64,000 bases of DNA from Anaerolineaceae bacterium. GTDB lineage: Bacteria > Chloroflexota > Anaerolineae > Anaerolineales > Anaerolineaceae. The position numbers and the translations under genes are program-made. The notes below the pieces were generated by a model. That model worked only from the letters and a program-made list of their open reading frames with translations, ran no database searches and was not told where the DNA came from. Where the stretch lies: contig JAFPZX010000177.1 of NCBI GenBank assembly GCA_017417055.1, forward strand, positions 1-64,000. The letters run 5' to 3'. Below, piece by piece: positions 27,253 through 35,219 of the stretch. How positions within the stretch are numbered: position 1 is the first letter of the stretch; each line of letters starts with the position of its first letter.

Positions 27253-28044
27253 ATGAGCAGATTTGATTCAATCAAACTGATCGCTTGTGATTTGGACGGG
27301 ACGCTCCTGCTGAATGGGGCACAGCGTCTTCAACCGGAAACCTGTAAATTGATCCATCGTCTGCGCACAGAAAAGGGAATCCTTTTCTGTGCTGCCAGCG
27401 GGCGGCAATACGCGAATCTCCGCCGTTTGTTTGAACCGATTCGGGATGAAATTTATTATCTCTGCGAGAATGGCTGTCTGTGTTACGCAAACGATCAGCG
27501 GATTTATAAAGAAACCATGGACCAGAACCTGGCCAGAGAACTGATCCGGGACATCATGTCAACCGAAGGTGCGGAAATTCTGATTTCCGGCGAGAACGTC
27601 CACTATCTGCAGCCAAAGGATATGAGTTACTATTATCATATGCGGGATGTGGTCCGCAATGATGTCACGATTGTTTCGGATGTTCTCAACATTCCCGAAC
27701 CTTACATGAAAGTCTCCTTTTATGAAAAGGGCGGACTGCATAACGTTTCCCGCTGGCAGGAAAAATACGCTGAGCGCTGCACTGTCGTTCCTGGACAACT
27801 TGAATGGCTTGACATGATGCCCAAAGGCGTAAACAAAGCATCCGGTCTGGTTCATATTCTGAATTATCTGAATATCAAACCTGAAGAATGTATGGCTATC
27901 GGCGACAATGACAATGATCGGGAAATGTTGGAATTAACCGGGATTCCCGCTGCGGTGAAAAGCGCAAAACCGGAGATCCGTGAAATCACAGCCATCGAAA
28001 CCGACACCGTCGAGCATCTGTTTGAAAAAATACTTTCAGCGTAA
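27253..28044 (+). CDS. HAD-superfamily Cof-type sugar-phosphate phosphatase
   Basis: The product has 263 residues. HAD motif I is IACDLDGTLL, motif II is AASGRQYANL, and motif III/IV is MPKGVNKASGL with AIGDNDNDREML. The large cap between motifs II and III marks the Cof (IIB) group, which dephosphorylates sugar phosphates or related small metabolites. It follows the M29 gene by 15 bases and is closed by a strong intrinsic terminator. The substrate is unknown. Confidence 0.92.
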   Translation: MSRFDSIKLIACDLDGTLLLNGAQRLQPETCKLIHRLRTEKGILFCAASGRQYANLRRLFEPIRDEIYYLCENGCLCYANDQRIYKETMDQNLARELIRDIMSTEGAEILISGENVHYLQPKDMSYYYHMRDVVRNDVTIVSDVLNIPEPYMKVSFYEKGGLHNVSRWQEKYAERCTVVPGQLEWLDMMPKGVNKASGLVHILNYLNIKPEECMAIGDNDNDREMLELTGIPAAVKSAKPEIREITAIETDTVEHLFEKILSA

Positions 28045-28054
28045 CGTTTAAAAC

Positions 28055-28086
28055 AAAAAGGGCTGAAACAAATCAAGCCCTTTTTT
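28055..28086. terminator. Bidirectional intrinsic terminator
   Basis: The stem AAAAAGGGCT / AGCCCTTTTT has an 11-base loop and an A-run on one side and a T-run on the other. It lies between the convergent HAD and metallo-beta-lactamase genes and can serve both. Confidence 0.9.
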
Positions 28087-28112
28087 ATTCTTATAATATC
28101 TGACAAACGATA

Positions 28113-29123
28113 TTAATCATCGTCGTCATCTTCCGAACCGTATCCGCCATCCCAATCCTCATCATCGCTGCCATATTCGTCAATATCATCTTCAAAGCTG
28201 TGACCGCTGAGATCATTGGGATCAAGATAAGCAAGATTATCAAAATCGTCTTCTTCCGGTTCGGGTTCATATTCATCTTCAGTGGGCATGCCGTATTGGG
28301 CAATAACCTGTTTATATATCCAGATCAGATTGCGCTTGTGAAGGTTCTCCGCCAAACCACCAAGATAAACACGGCTTTTTCCGCAGTCTTCCACATGGAT
28401 CGATGAAAGATATTCTCCCGGATTGCGTTTGATGCGGGCTTTTTCCCCTACTTCTTTCAACTTATTCAGGTAATTGATATTTTCCCGCATGGCTTCTTCA
28501 ATTTCACCGCGAAGGATAATATCCCCATGTCCCTGAATAATGTTTTCCAGTCCCAGCGAATCGATTTTGGTGTAGGTATTGAGGGTGTCAACAAAATTAC
28601 CCTCATAAAGCGCAGGAATAGGCATAAACGCGTCTCCCGCGAACAGGATGCGATCCTCTTCTACAAATACCGAAATCCCATCATCGGTATGACCTGGGGT
28701 AAGCATAATGATCAGGTTCTTTTTCCCAACTTTCAGTGTAATTTCACCATCGTCAAAAGTCAGATGAGGTAAAACAATGTGAGAGTTGGCAAAGGATGGA
28801 TTTTCCTTCTTTGTCGCTTCCAATGCTGCCACACCGGATGTAGCAAGGTACTGGGCGCATTTGGTATGGGAAATGATAGTAGCTTCGGGAAAGAAACAAT
28901 TTCCCCATGCATGATCCGCATGAGAATGGGTATCGATCAGATAGCGAACGGGAACCTTCAATTCACTGTCAATGAATTCCCGCATCGCGAGAGTTTCTTC
29001 AGGGAGGGCAAGTGTATCAACAACGATCGCCCATTGTGGGCCAACAATCACACCTGCGGTAACTTGTGCGTAAAGCTCACTTTGCAGCCAATACACATTA
29101 TCAGAAATCCGCTCTCTTTGCAT
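28113..29123 (-). CDS. Metallo-beta-lactamase-fold hydrolase with acidic C-terminal tail
   Basis: The product has 336 residues. The zinc-binding HxHxDH motif is DTHSHADHAWGN; further ligands are in TPGHTDDGISV, LFAGDAFMP and IIQGHGDII. It is closest in style to the broad group of MBL-fold hydrolases (glyoxalase II-like, quinoprotein relay), so the substrate is open. After about residue 280 the chain is a low-complexity acidic tail ending in five aspartates, which is unusual for the fold and may be a solvent-exposed or metal-binding extension. The gene is monocistronic and read toward the shared terminator. Confidence 0.88.
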   Translation of the reverse strand: MQRERISDNVYWLQSELYAQVTAGVIVGPQWAIVVDTLALPEETLAMREFIDSELKVPVRYLIDTHSHADHAWGNCFFPEATIISHTKCAQYLATSGVAALEATKKENPSFANSHIVLPHLTFDDGEITLKVGKKNLIIMLTPGHTDDGISVFVEEDRILFAGDAFMPIPALYEGNFVDTLNTYTKIDSLGLENIIQGHGDIILRGEIEEAMRENINYLNKLKEVGEKARIKRNPGEYLSSIHVEDCGKSRVYLGGLAENLHKRNLIWIYKQVIAQYGMPTEDEYEPEPEEDDFDNLAYLDPNDLSGHSFEDDIDEYGSDDEDWDGGYGSEDDDDD

Positions 29124-29273
29124 TTATTATCTCCGTACTCGCAATCGGCTTATAACCGCCTTCGTAAAAACATCATAAAGGATAGCACAAACGGAGAAAA
29201 AATGCAGAAAAATGTGATTGCAAATCTACAATAAATGATTTTTATCCGGATATAATGTTATTTTTGTGACAAT

Positions 29274-29520
29274 AGTCAGGAGAGGAGGAAAGTATGGAGT
29301 AAGAAGTCAGGAGAGGAGGAAAGTATGGAGTAAGAAGTCAGGAGAGGAGGAAAGTATGGAGTAAGGAGTAAGGAGCGAGGAATGAGGAGCGAGGAATGAG
29401 GAGTGAGGAGTTAGGAGTTAGGAGTTAGTAGTGAGGAATGAGGAATGAGGAATGAGAAATGAGGAGTTAGGAGTTAGGAATGAGAAGTGAGAAGTATTGG
29501 GGAGGAGTCAGATGTTAGAT
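29274..29520. repeat. Heptanucleotide array with a 31-bp unit repeated three times
   Basis: The block begins with three near-identical 31-base units (AGAGGAGGAAAGTATGGAGT plus 11 bases, 29281-29373) and continues as degenerate GGAGTTA/GGAATGA/GGAGTGA heptads. It occupies much of the gap between the hydrolase gene and the tRNA genes; no gene is seen in it. Confidence 0.85.
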
Positions 29521-29600
29521 GTGAGGAATGAAAAATTAGGTGACGATGACTGCGTGATAATCAAAAAGGATTTCGTGTTGGAATTTTTCTTATATGTACA

Positions 29601-29624
29601 AAAAAACCTCGGTTTCGCGGTTTT
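29601..29624 (-). terminator. Terminator downstream of the tRNA-Glu pair
   Basis: Read on the minus strand, AAAACC pairs with GGTTTT around a GC-rich loop and is followed by a T-run. It lies just 3' of the second tRNA and would end a tRNA transcript. Confidence 0.65.
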
Positions 29625-29627
29625 GAG

Positions 29628-29700
29628 CACCTCCAGAGAGATTCGAACTCTCGTTTTAACCTTGAAAGGGTTGCGTCCTGGTCCCCTAGACGATGGAGGC
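29628..29700 (-). tRNA. tRNA-Glu (UUC), copy 2
   Basis: The cloverleaf is complete in 73 bases: acceptor GCCTCCA/TGGAGGT with a G1-U72 wobble, D arm GTCT/GGAC, anticodon loop CTTTCAA (anticodon TTC), and T arm GAGAG-TTCGAAT-CTCTC. CCA is not encoded. It is identical to the copy at 29742-29814. Confidence 0.93.
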
Positions 29701-29741
29701 TCATTCAATAATGATGATTTTTGATCACTTTCGTGATTCAG

Positions 29742-29814
29742 CACCTCCAGAGAGATTCGAACTCTCGTTTTAACCTTGAAAGGGTTGCGTCCTGGTCCCC
29801 TAGACGATGGAGGC
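29742..29814 (-). tRNA. tRNA-Glu (UUC), copy 1
   Basis: This is the first gene of a tandem pair, 41 bases upstream of the identical second copy. It shares the G1-U72 pair and the TTC anticodon. The spacer between the copies shows no similarity to the tRNA, so the duplicated unit is the tRNA gene itself. Confidence 0.93.
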
Positions 29815-29930
29815 GTATTTACTTAACGTTCAATATTTTAGCAGAGGAATGATTCTCCGTCAAGTGTTTCAGTAAAATTAGTGATTATGACTTTCTTTTG
29901 AATTAACGTTACTATTCACTGTGTTACCAA

Positions 29931-30022
29931 TGGAGACTGTCACCTGCGGCTCAAACCTGTGCGAGAGGGGGCTGTTCTGTTTACAGGATCACACAATACA
30001 CGAGACAGTCCCCTTCGACTCA
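29931..30022. repeat. Degenerate GAGACTGTC / GACAGTCCCC repeat region
   Basis: The region between the tRNA genes and rpmE (about 29,815-30,181) holds no gene. It contains scattered arms of the GGGAC hairpin family (GGAGACTGTC, GAGGGGGCTGTTC, GAGACAGTCCCC) plus a CACATGTGCGTGACC element at 30090-30104 similar to the GCACAT palindrome family. Confidence 0.45.
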
Positions 30023-30129
30023 ATCATGAGTCTACGATGACAATCCGTGCATCGATGCTGCCGCGCAGCCGGTACAGCAAGATTACCCACATGTGCGTGA
30101 CCTCGCAATATGGGCAGCAAACATTTAAA

Positions 30130-30163
30130 GAAAAAAGAACGGCAATCAATACCGCTCTTTTTT
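30130..30163 (-). terminator. Terminator of the rplU-rpmA-rpmE operon
   Basis: On the minus strand AAAGAGCGG pairs with CCGTTCTTT (one G-T pair) around an eight-base loop, then a T-run follows. It lies about 20 bases after the rpmE stop. Confidence 0.88.
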
Positions 30164-30181
30164 ATATTCTATCAAAAGATC

Positions 30182-30646
30182 TTAGTCTTCGCTGCCGGGA
30201 ACTTCAATACCCTTGGCGCGCATGGCTTTTTTGATCTCGATCAGGCGGGACTGTCCGATACCATCGAGGTCCAGAACAGCTTTGTCGCCATCAGCCAGAG
30301 CTTTCAAAACATCGGAAGCCTTTTCAAAGCCGACTTTTGCCCAGGCTTTGACACTGGCGGAGCTGACTTCAAGATCAGCGATCTTAATATTATTGACGTT
30401 CTTGCCTTCTTCGCGGGTTTTCTTTTCATCCAGGAAGTCCTGGCGAGCCTGCAGACGGCGATAGAAGCGGTCAACCTGTCCTTCCATGTCGAGCAAGCGC
30501 TGCTGCTGACCGGTGAAGAACGGATGGCACTTGGAGCAAACTTCAGTGCGGATTTCTTTCTTAATTGAACCCGTTGTCCAGGTATTACCGCATGCGCAGG
30601 TCACCTTCGCATCGTAATAGTAAGTCGGATGGGCATCTTTTTTCAT
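30182..30646 (-). CDS. rpmE: Ribosomal protein L31 with C-terminal helix-hairpin-helix-like extension
   Basis: The product has 154 residues, about twice the usual 66-90. The first 70 are an ordinary zinc-type L31: CACGNTWTTG and CSKCHPFFTGQQQRLLD supply four cysteines, and VDRFYRR follows. Residues 75-150 form an added domain with lysine-rich helices and the hairpin LDLDGIGQSRLIEIKKAM, which resembles helix-hairpin-helix modules such as that of the RNA polymerase alpha C-terminal domain. The reading frame is continuous, so this is a fusion, not a frameshift. It is last in rplU-rpmA-rpmE and is followed by a terminator. The role of the extension is unknown; rRNA contact is a guess. Confidence 0.93.
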   Translation of the reverse strand: MKKDAHPTYYYDAKVTCACGNTWTTGSIKKEIRTEVCSKCHPFFTGQQQRLLDMEGQVDRFYRRLQARQDFLDEKKTREEGKNVNNIKIADLEVSSASVKAWAKVGFEKASDVLKALADGDKAVLDLDGIGQSRLIEIKKAMRAKGIEVPGSED

Positions 30647-30708
30647 TTCGTATTTTCCTTTCGCGATTCGTTTCTCCTGACACTTGTGAGAAACGGACGA
30701 GCAAATCT

Positions 30709-30972
30709 TTATTCTTCCGCAGCGGGGACAATATTGACACGCTTCTGACCGGACGGAAGAGTTTCAAAAGCAACTGTACCGTCAGCAGTAGCGAACAATG
30801 TGTAATCACTGCCTACGCCAACAAATTTTCCGGGCTTAATTTTTGTGCCATGCTGGCGAACCAGGATGGTTCCGGAAAGAACAGACTGACCGCCGAAGCG
30901 TTTTACGCCCAGACGCTGTGAATTCGAATCACGACCATTGCGGCTTGAACCGCCACCCTTCTTGTGTGCCAT
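30709..30972 (-). CDS. rpmA: Ribosomal protein L27
   Basis: The product has 87 residues beginning [20 protein letters not shown], then [10 protein letters not shown]27 is a 50S protein whose N terminus reaches the peptidyl-transferase centre. There is no cleavable N-terminal extension and no Prp protease gene between it and rplU, unlike in Bacillota. It follows rplU by six bases. Confidence 0.98.
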   Translation of the reverse strand: MAHKKGGGSSRNGRDSNSQRLGVKRFGGQSVLSGTILVRQHGTKIKPGKFVGVGSDYTLFATADGTVAFETLPSGQKRVNIVPAAEE

Positions 30973-30978
30973 TTCTCA

Positions 30979-31296
30979 TTACCCCTTAATTGATTCAATC
31001 TTAATCCGAGTGTAAACCTGGCGATGGCCGGTCTTTACACGATAATGCTTCTTCGGGCGATATTTGAAAACAATAATTTTCGGGCCCTTTTCCTCACCGA
31101 CAACAGTACCTTCAACAGTTGCACCCTTTACATAAGGAGCACCGACGGAGACAGCGTCGTCATTTACGAAGAGCAGAACATCATTCAGATTGACCTTAGA
31201 GCCGGGTTCGGCATCAATCAGGCGGTCCACGACGATGTCTGAACCTTCAACGGCTTTGTACTGCTTGCCGCCGCTTTCAACGATTGCGTATTTCAT
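30979..31296 (-). CDS. rplU: Ribosomal protein L21
   Basis: The product has 105 residues from ATG 31296 (MKYAIVESGGKQYKAVEG), with GGAG eight bases upstream; an in-frame start seven codons earlier is less likely because family members begin at this point. L21 binds 23S rRNA in the 50S subunit. The C-terminal KHYRVKTGHRQVYTRIKI is characteristic. It leads the three-gene ribosomal operon and is preceded by a strong promoter and a structured 107-base leader. Confidence 0.97.
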   Translation of the reverse strand: MKYAIVESGGKQYKAVEGSDIVVDRLIDAEPGSKVNLNDVLLFVNDDAVSVGAPYVKGATVEGTVVGEEKGPKIIVFKYRPKKHYRVKTGHRQVYTRIKIESIKG

Positions 31297-31437
31297 TCCT
31301 TTTTCTCCAATCTTCACTTCACCTTTTTCCCCGCGTTTTTCACCGCCGGGTCAAGGGGAAGTTGGCTTAAATCAGTTTTTCCCCGGTTGCCCGTTTCGAA
31401 ACCTTTATTATTATACATAAAACAAAACTCTTGTCAA
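31297..31437 (-). promoter_or_regulatory. Promoter and leader of rplU-rpmA-rpmE
   Basis: On the minus strand the -35 box TTGACA (31432-31437) and -10 box TATAAT (31410-31415) are both perfect, with a 16-base spacer. The leader of about 107 bases contains GGGGAA...TTCCCC and CCGG...CCGG pairings that could form a hairpin ahead of the start codon, as expected for autoregulation by a ribosomal protein. The promoter is well supported; autoregulation is inference. Confidence 0.85.
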
Positions 31438-31500
31438 TTGCAATTTCAAAAATCATGCACTTTTTATTAAGGTGTCAGGTGTCTGGTTTTAGGTATCAGA

Positions 31501-31598
31501 GATAGGAAACCGTTGATTAACTGGGACAATGAGGACATTCACCGGTATTCCTCTCCCCTTGTTCCATGTTTTTCCGAATTAATCAGCGAATTCCTAAC
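31501..31598. repeat. MITE-like element flanked by heptad remnants
   Basis: The terminal repeats ATAGGAAACCGTTGATTAA and TTAATCAGCGAATTCCTAA are inverted; the core has GGGACAATGAGG and CCTTGTTCC arms. Short heptad-like runs flank it (GGTGTCA/GGTATCA at 31471-31500, ACGTCTA/ACGTCAT at 31598-31640). It lies upstream of the HD-domain gene. Confidence 0.7.
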
Positions 31599-31722
31599 GT
31601 CTGCCATCTTACGTCATACGTCTTATTTCTTACGTCTAACAAGATTCAAATCATGTATAATAAATTATCCGAAACCGTCCGGATATCAGACGGCAGTTAT
31701 TTTCTTATTGAAAGCAGTATCT

Positions 31723-32973
31723 ATGGAAAACAAAACATTCACCAACATCCGCTCCTTACTGGAAGCGCTTGCAAAAGCAATGAACCTCATCAACCCGGAG
31801 GTTGAACATCACCACGAGCAAACCGCTTATTTGTCATACTTCATAGCACGGCAGATGAACCTTGACATCGAACAGATCCATACTGTTATCTATGCCGCGT
31901 TTCTGCATGATGTGGGCGGAGCCATGCTCGATGAACCGACGTCTGTCATTGAAATCGAAAGCGAAGCAGAAAAATACGCCAAAATCGGGGCGGAAATGCT
32001 GCGCGATTTGCCGTATTTCAGCGATATTGCCTCTGTCATTGCATACTGTCAGACAAATTGGCAAAACGTTCTGGCTGAATCATCCCAAAACAAACCATGT
32101 GCCCGGTTAGCCTCCATCGTTCACCTTGCGGATGCGGCTTCTTTATGCCTGAACCCTGAAAAACGTGTTCTGAACCAGGTGAAAGACATTTGCAGCATAA
32201 TCGAATCCGGAAAAGGCACATATTTCATGCCGGAAGCGGTCGAGGCTTTTCTCAGTCTGCGGCCATATGAGACGATCTGGCTGGACGCAATGGAAAATCC
32301 GAATTTTCTGTTTTATTTCACCGGGGATATCCATCAAGTCACATTGGAACAGACAGCCGATCTCACCAAGCTGATGTCCCGGATCATTGACTACCGCAGT
32401 TCATTCACCGCCATGCATTCCGCAGGCGTTGCCACCACTGCGTTCGAATTAGCCAGGCTCTCAGGAATGTCTGAAGAAGATTGTCTGAAAATGGAAATCG
32501 CCGGTAACCTTCATGACCTGGGGAAACTGGTTGTACCGCGTGAGATACTGGAAAAACCGGGAAAACTCACTCCGGAAGAATTCAATGTAATCAAGGAACA
32601 TACATATTACACCCGTCTTATCCTGATGGGAATCGATGGATTTGAGAACATCGCGGACTGGGCAGCGTATCATCATGAAAAACTGAATGGCAAAGGGTAT
32701 CCATTCCATCTTTCCGCAGAACACTTGGATCTCGGTTCGCGGATTATGGCTGTGGCGGATATTTTTTCTGCCATCACCGAAGTTCGTCCCTATCGTGCAG
32801 GGATGCAGAAGGACCAGGTCATCCGCATTCTCAAAGAGGATGTGGAAAGCGGCGCCATCTGCGGAGATATCGTCAATTTGCTTATTGAAAACTACGATCA
32901 GATCGACGCTGAACGTGACCGCAAATCAAGAGAAGCAGGGAAACGATATTTCGAAAATATAAACTTAGGATAA
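31723..32973 (+). CDS. Tandem HD-domain protein (HD-GYP-type phosphodiesterase)
   Basis: The product is 416 residues from ATG 31723; a longer frame reaching back to 31513 runs through a repeat element and is rejected. The first half has an HD-like helical domain (EHHHEQTAYL, AAFLHDVGG at about 60). The second half is HD-GYP: MHSAGVATTAFELARL, GNLHDLGKLVVPREILEKPG near 263, and HHEKLNGKGYPFHL near 315, where GKGYP replaces the usual GSGYP or GTGYP. HD-GYP proteins hydrolyse c-di-GMP or cGAMP. There is no membrane or receiver domain. The last codons and the TAA stop lie inside the start of the next MITE-like element. Confidence 0.88.
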   Translation: MENKTFTNIRSLLEALAKAMNLINPEVEHHHEQTAYLSYFIARQMNLDIEQIHTVIYAAFLHDVGGAMLDEPTSVIEIESEAEKYAKIGAEMLRDLPYFSDIASVIAYCQTNWQNVLAESSQNKPCARLASIVHLADAASLCLNPEKRVLNQVKDICSIIESGKGTYFMPEAVEAFLSLRPYETIWLDAMENPNFLFYFTGDIHQVTLEQTADLTKLMSRIIDYRSSFTAMHSAGVATTAFELARLSGMSEEDCLKMEIAGNLHDLGKLVVPREILEKPGKLTPEEFNVIKEHTYYTRLILMGIDGFENIADWAAYHHEKLNGKGYPFHLSAEHLDLGSRIMAVADIFSAITEVRPYRAGMQKDQVIRILKEDVESGAICGDIVNLLIENYDQIDAERDRKSREAGKRYFENINLG

Positions 32974-33060
32974 CGCTGATTAATAACAGCATAGGAGCGG
33001 AGACAGTTCTGCGCGAAGCGCAGAACTGTCTCCGTAGTCAATTAATTGAAAAAATCAGCG
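32964..33060. repeat. MITE-like element between convergent genes, with perfect core hairpin
   Basis: The ends are TTAGGATAACGCTGATTAAT and the inverted ATTAATTGAAAAAATCAGCG. The core (32998-33034) is a perfect 17-bp stem, CGGAGACAGTTCTGCGC and its complement, with a GAA loop. The element supplies the TAA stop of the HD gene on one side and the TGA stop of the DUF6273 gene on the other; the core hairpin may also serve as a terminator, though without a clean T-run. Confidence 0.85.
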
Positions 33061-34806
33061 GGTGATTTTTACCGCCGGGCGAACAGAATCCTGAGAGCTG
33101 TAGACATAAATGCCGTTGTGGTGAATGCTGCCGTCGGTATAAACATAAGCCGCATTCTGTAAATCGAAGCCGTTGTCCCGCAGCCACCAGCTCGCTGAAT
33201 CGTTTTCAACATTCGCACCGCGGTTCAATGCATATCGCGTCGCTTCCGCAAGACGGCTTTTGTCTGAAGCAAAATATGATTCTGCTTCATCGGCATCCAG
33301 CAAATAAACATGATCTTCTGTAACAATCGGTTCCGCGTCAGGGATTTGTGTATGATTTGTCACGAGTTGAATCCGCTGATGTTCGTCCAATGAAAAGGCA
33401 TCATTATAAAAAATATCATTCAGCCATTGCCGCAACCCGCATGACTCCCAGTCCGCGCCTTCCGGGTCATCATGATAAGAATGAACATCCAATGCATAAC
33501 GGCTGATCAGCGTAAGTACATCATCCTGCCGGTCCAAAATCATCCATTCGATGGGTTCTCTCCCATTGTCCAGGTTATTGTCCTGTTCATACTGCCCGAA
33601 TTTGATGATCCCTCCAACGACGTAAAGAGCATCTTCCTGCCGTTTCTGTTCTGCCAGTAACTGATCAGCTTCGGCTGCTTTATCGGCACTATCTTTATAA
33701 GCAGCTAAAGACCGAAACGCAGCGGCAGCCTCTCCGTATTTTTCGTTATTCATAAGCGTAACAGCCGCCTGATAGGACCTTTCCGAAAGTGCCAGTTCAC
33801 ATTCCCGGACTTTGTCGTTACTGTCCATAAACCCGTTCAATTCGGTAAATAATTTTGCCGCTTCCGAATATGCACCGTTCCGCATCAGGTTCGATGCATT
33901 ATTATATTTTGCCAGTGGGATAATGCCAAATATCATTCCACAGGCAAGGGCAATGGCAAGCAAAATTCCTGCCCCGATCAGGAAATTCCGCTTTTGCTTT
34001 GCCGCAGCTGCTTTTTCCATATCGGAAATCAGGTTACGGCATAAGTCAGCTTTTTGACCTGCATCTTTCCATTCACGGATCGATTCATATTGCGCGAGAG
34101 CTTCCCTGAGCTGCTGAATATTTGTGCAATCCTGGGGATTTGCCGCTTCCGAATAAATCTTGTCCTTTCGGAGAGTTTCCGCTTTTTCAATACAAATATC
34201 CCGGTTTTCTATACATATATTCCGCTTATCAACAGCATCCTTATAATTATCCAGGCATGCATAGGCATCCGCAGCTGCCTGCCAGCTTTTTTCATCATCA
34301 GCAGCAGCCATCAGGGCTTCCGCCTTCTCATAAAGCGAATTCTTTTTATCCGACTCCAAAGTCTCAAGACACTGCTGCATGAGCTGTTCGGAATCACGAT
34401 ATTTAGCGATTTGACGGAACATTTCAGCCGCGGAAGCCAGTTCGGATTCATTCTTTGCATTAGCCATCCGCTGCTTTGCACGGAGATAATAATTCTCATA
34501 CGGGGCTGCCTGCAGGAAAGCTTTGATACCGGGATCAGCATAATACAGAGCATATTTAAAGTTATCAGAACCCGTATAAACAGACTCGGTATGAAGCAGA
34601 TCATTGGGTTCTTTCAGTCGGAATTCAGCAAGGAGTTTTCCAAGATAAGCAGGACCATATCCGGGCAGTAAGCGAAGGACATAATTACAGCACGCATCAG
34701 CCTGTTGAAAATCACCGGCTTGCAAACAATTATTCATCCGGGCCATCACAGCATTTATCTCACTGTAATCCCTGCTACCGTAACCATATCCCATTTGATT
34801 TTCCAT
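33055..34806 (-). CDS. TPR-like / single-pass membrane protein with C-terminal DUF6273 domain
   Basis: The product has 583 residues. Residues 1-260 are Ala/Tyr/Asp-rich helical repeats of TPR type (YKDA, YRDSEQL, WKDAGQ phrases). A single membrane segment lies near 275-300 (FLIGAGILLAIALACGMIFG). More such repeats follow (GAYSEAAKLFTEL, EKYGEAAAAFRSL). The C-terminal 180 residues form a DUF6273-type domain: IKFGQYEQD, EPIEWMILDR, WLNDIFYNDAFS, ASWWLRDNGFD, VRPAVKIT. Such proteins are common in gut anaerobes and probably face outward, but no function is established. The stop codon is provided by a MITE-like repeat end. Confidence 0.85.
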   Translation of the reverse strand: MENQMGYGYGSRDYSEINAVMARMNNCLQAGDFQQADACCNYVLRLLPGYGPAYLGKLLAEFRLKEPNDLLHTESVYTGSDNFKYALYYADPGIKAFLQAAPYENYYLRAKQRMANAKNESELASAAEMFRQIAKYRDSEQLMQQCLETLESDKKNSLYEKAEALMAAADDEKSWQAAADAYACLDNYKDAVDKRNICIENRDICIEKAETLRKDKIYSEAANPQDCTNIQQLREALAQYESIREWKDAGQKADLCRNLISDMEKAAAAKQKRNFLIGAGILLAIALACGMIFGIIPLAKYNNASNLMRNGAYSEAAKLFTELNGFMDSNDKVRECELALSERSYQAAVTLMNNEKYGEAAAAFRSLAAYKDSADKAAEADQLLAEQKRQEDALYVVGGIIKFGQYEQDNNLDNGREPIEWMILDRQDDVLTLISRYALDVHSYHDDPEGADWESCGLRQWLNDIFYNDAFSLDEHQRIQLVTNHTQIPDAEPIVTEDHVYLLDADEAESYFASDKSRLAEATRYALNRGANVENDSASWWLRDNGFDLQNAAYVYTDGSIHHNGIYVYSSQDSVRPAVKITR

Positions 34807-35063
34807 GTTTTTTCCTGCAATTTGTTCTGAATATTCATCCTTGAGGCATCGCCAATCTACAAGTATAACACATTATCAGATTTTTTCTGAAACACATATA
34901 AATCTCCTTAGCGTACTTATTTCTAAACATTCACTGGAATGGTATTTTATAATTCAAAGTGTACTGCTCAGAAATTTCTGCTCCGGTGCCGGTACAGATC
35001 GAAAAAATTCTGAACAGAAACAAAATTACGGCAGAAATTACCGGATGCAGGCAATTTGACATT
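34807..35063. other. Intergenic region between the DUF6273 gene and a repeat
   Basis: The gap holds no convincing gene. A TATACT box on the minus strand (34862-34867) could be a -10 element for the DUF6273 gene, but no good -35 is visible. I see nothing else beyond short A/T-rich runs. Confidence 0.5.
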
Positions 35064-35190
35064 TTAGAAAACGCTGATTTATTCGCCTGAGTCAAAAGTG
35101 ATCTGTTTTTGTTGATTCAGACTTGAGTCAACAGAATTGACCGCATTGACTCTTTCAGCGAAGAACAGCCATAAATCAGCGTTTCCTTAT
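35064..35190. repeat. MITE-like element carrying a nested TGAGTCA palindrome
   Basis: The outer inverted repeats TTAGAAAACGCTGATTTAT and ATAAATCAGCGTTTCCTTA differ at two positions. Inside, 35088-35152 is a copy of the TGAGTCA palindrome family (GAGTCAAAAGTGATCTGTTT ... AGTCAACAGAA ... TTGACTC). This joins two of the window's repeat families in one element. It sits 29 bases before the CPBP gene. Confidence 0.85.
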
Positions 35191-35219
35191 ATTGTTGACA
35201 AAGAAAGGAATTATTTATA

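Noticed and set aside
29508..29744. Small open frames across the tRNA region
   Set aside because: They overlap the two tRNA genes and heptad repeats and have no protein-like features.
31513..31722. N-terminal extension of the HD-domain gene
   Set aside because: These 70 codons run through a MITE-like element and a heptad remnant and resemble no protein; the ATG at 31723 begins the conserved part.
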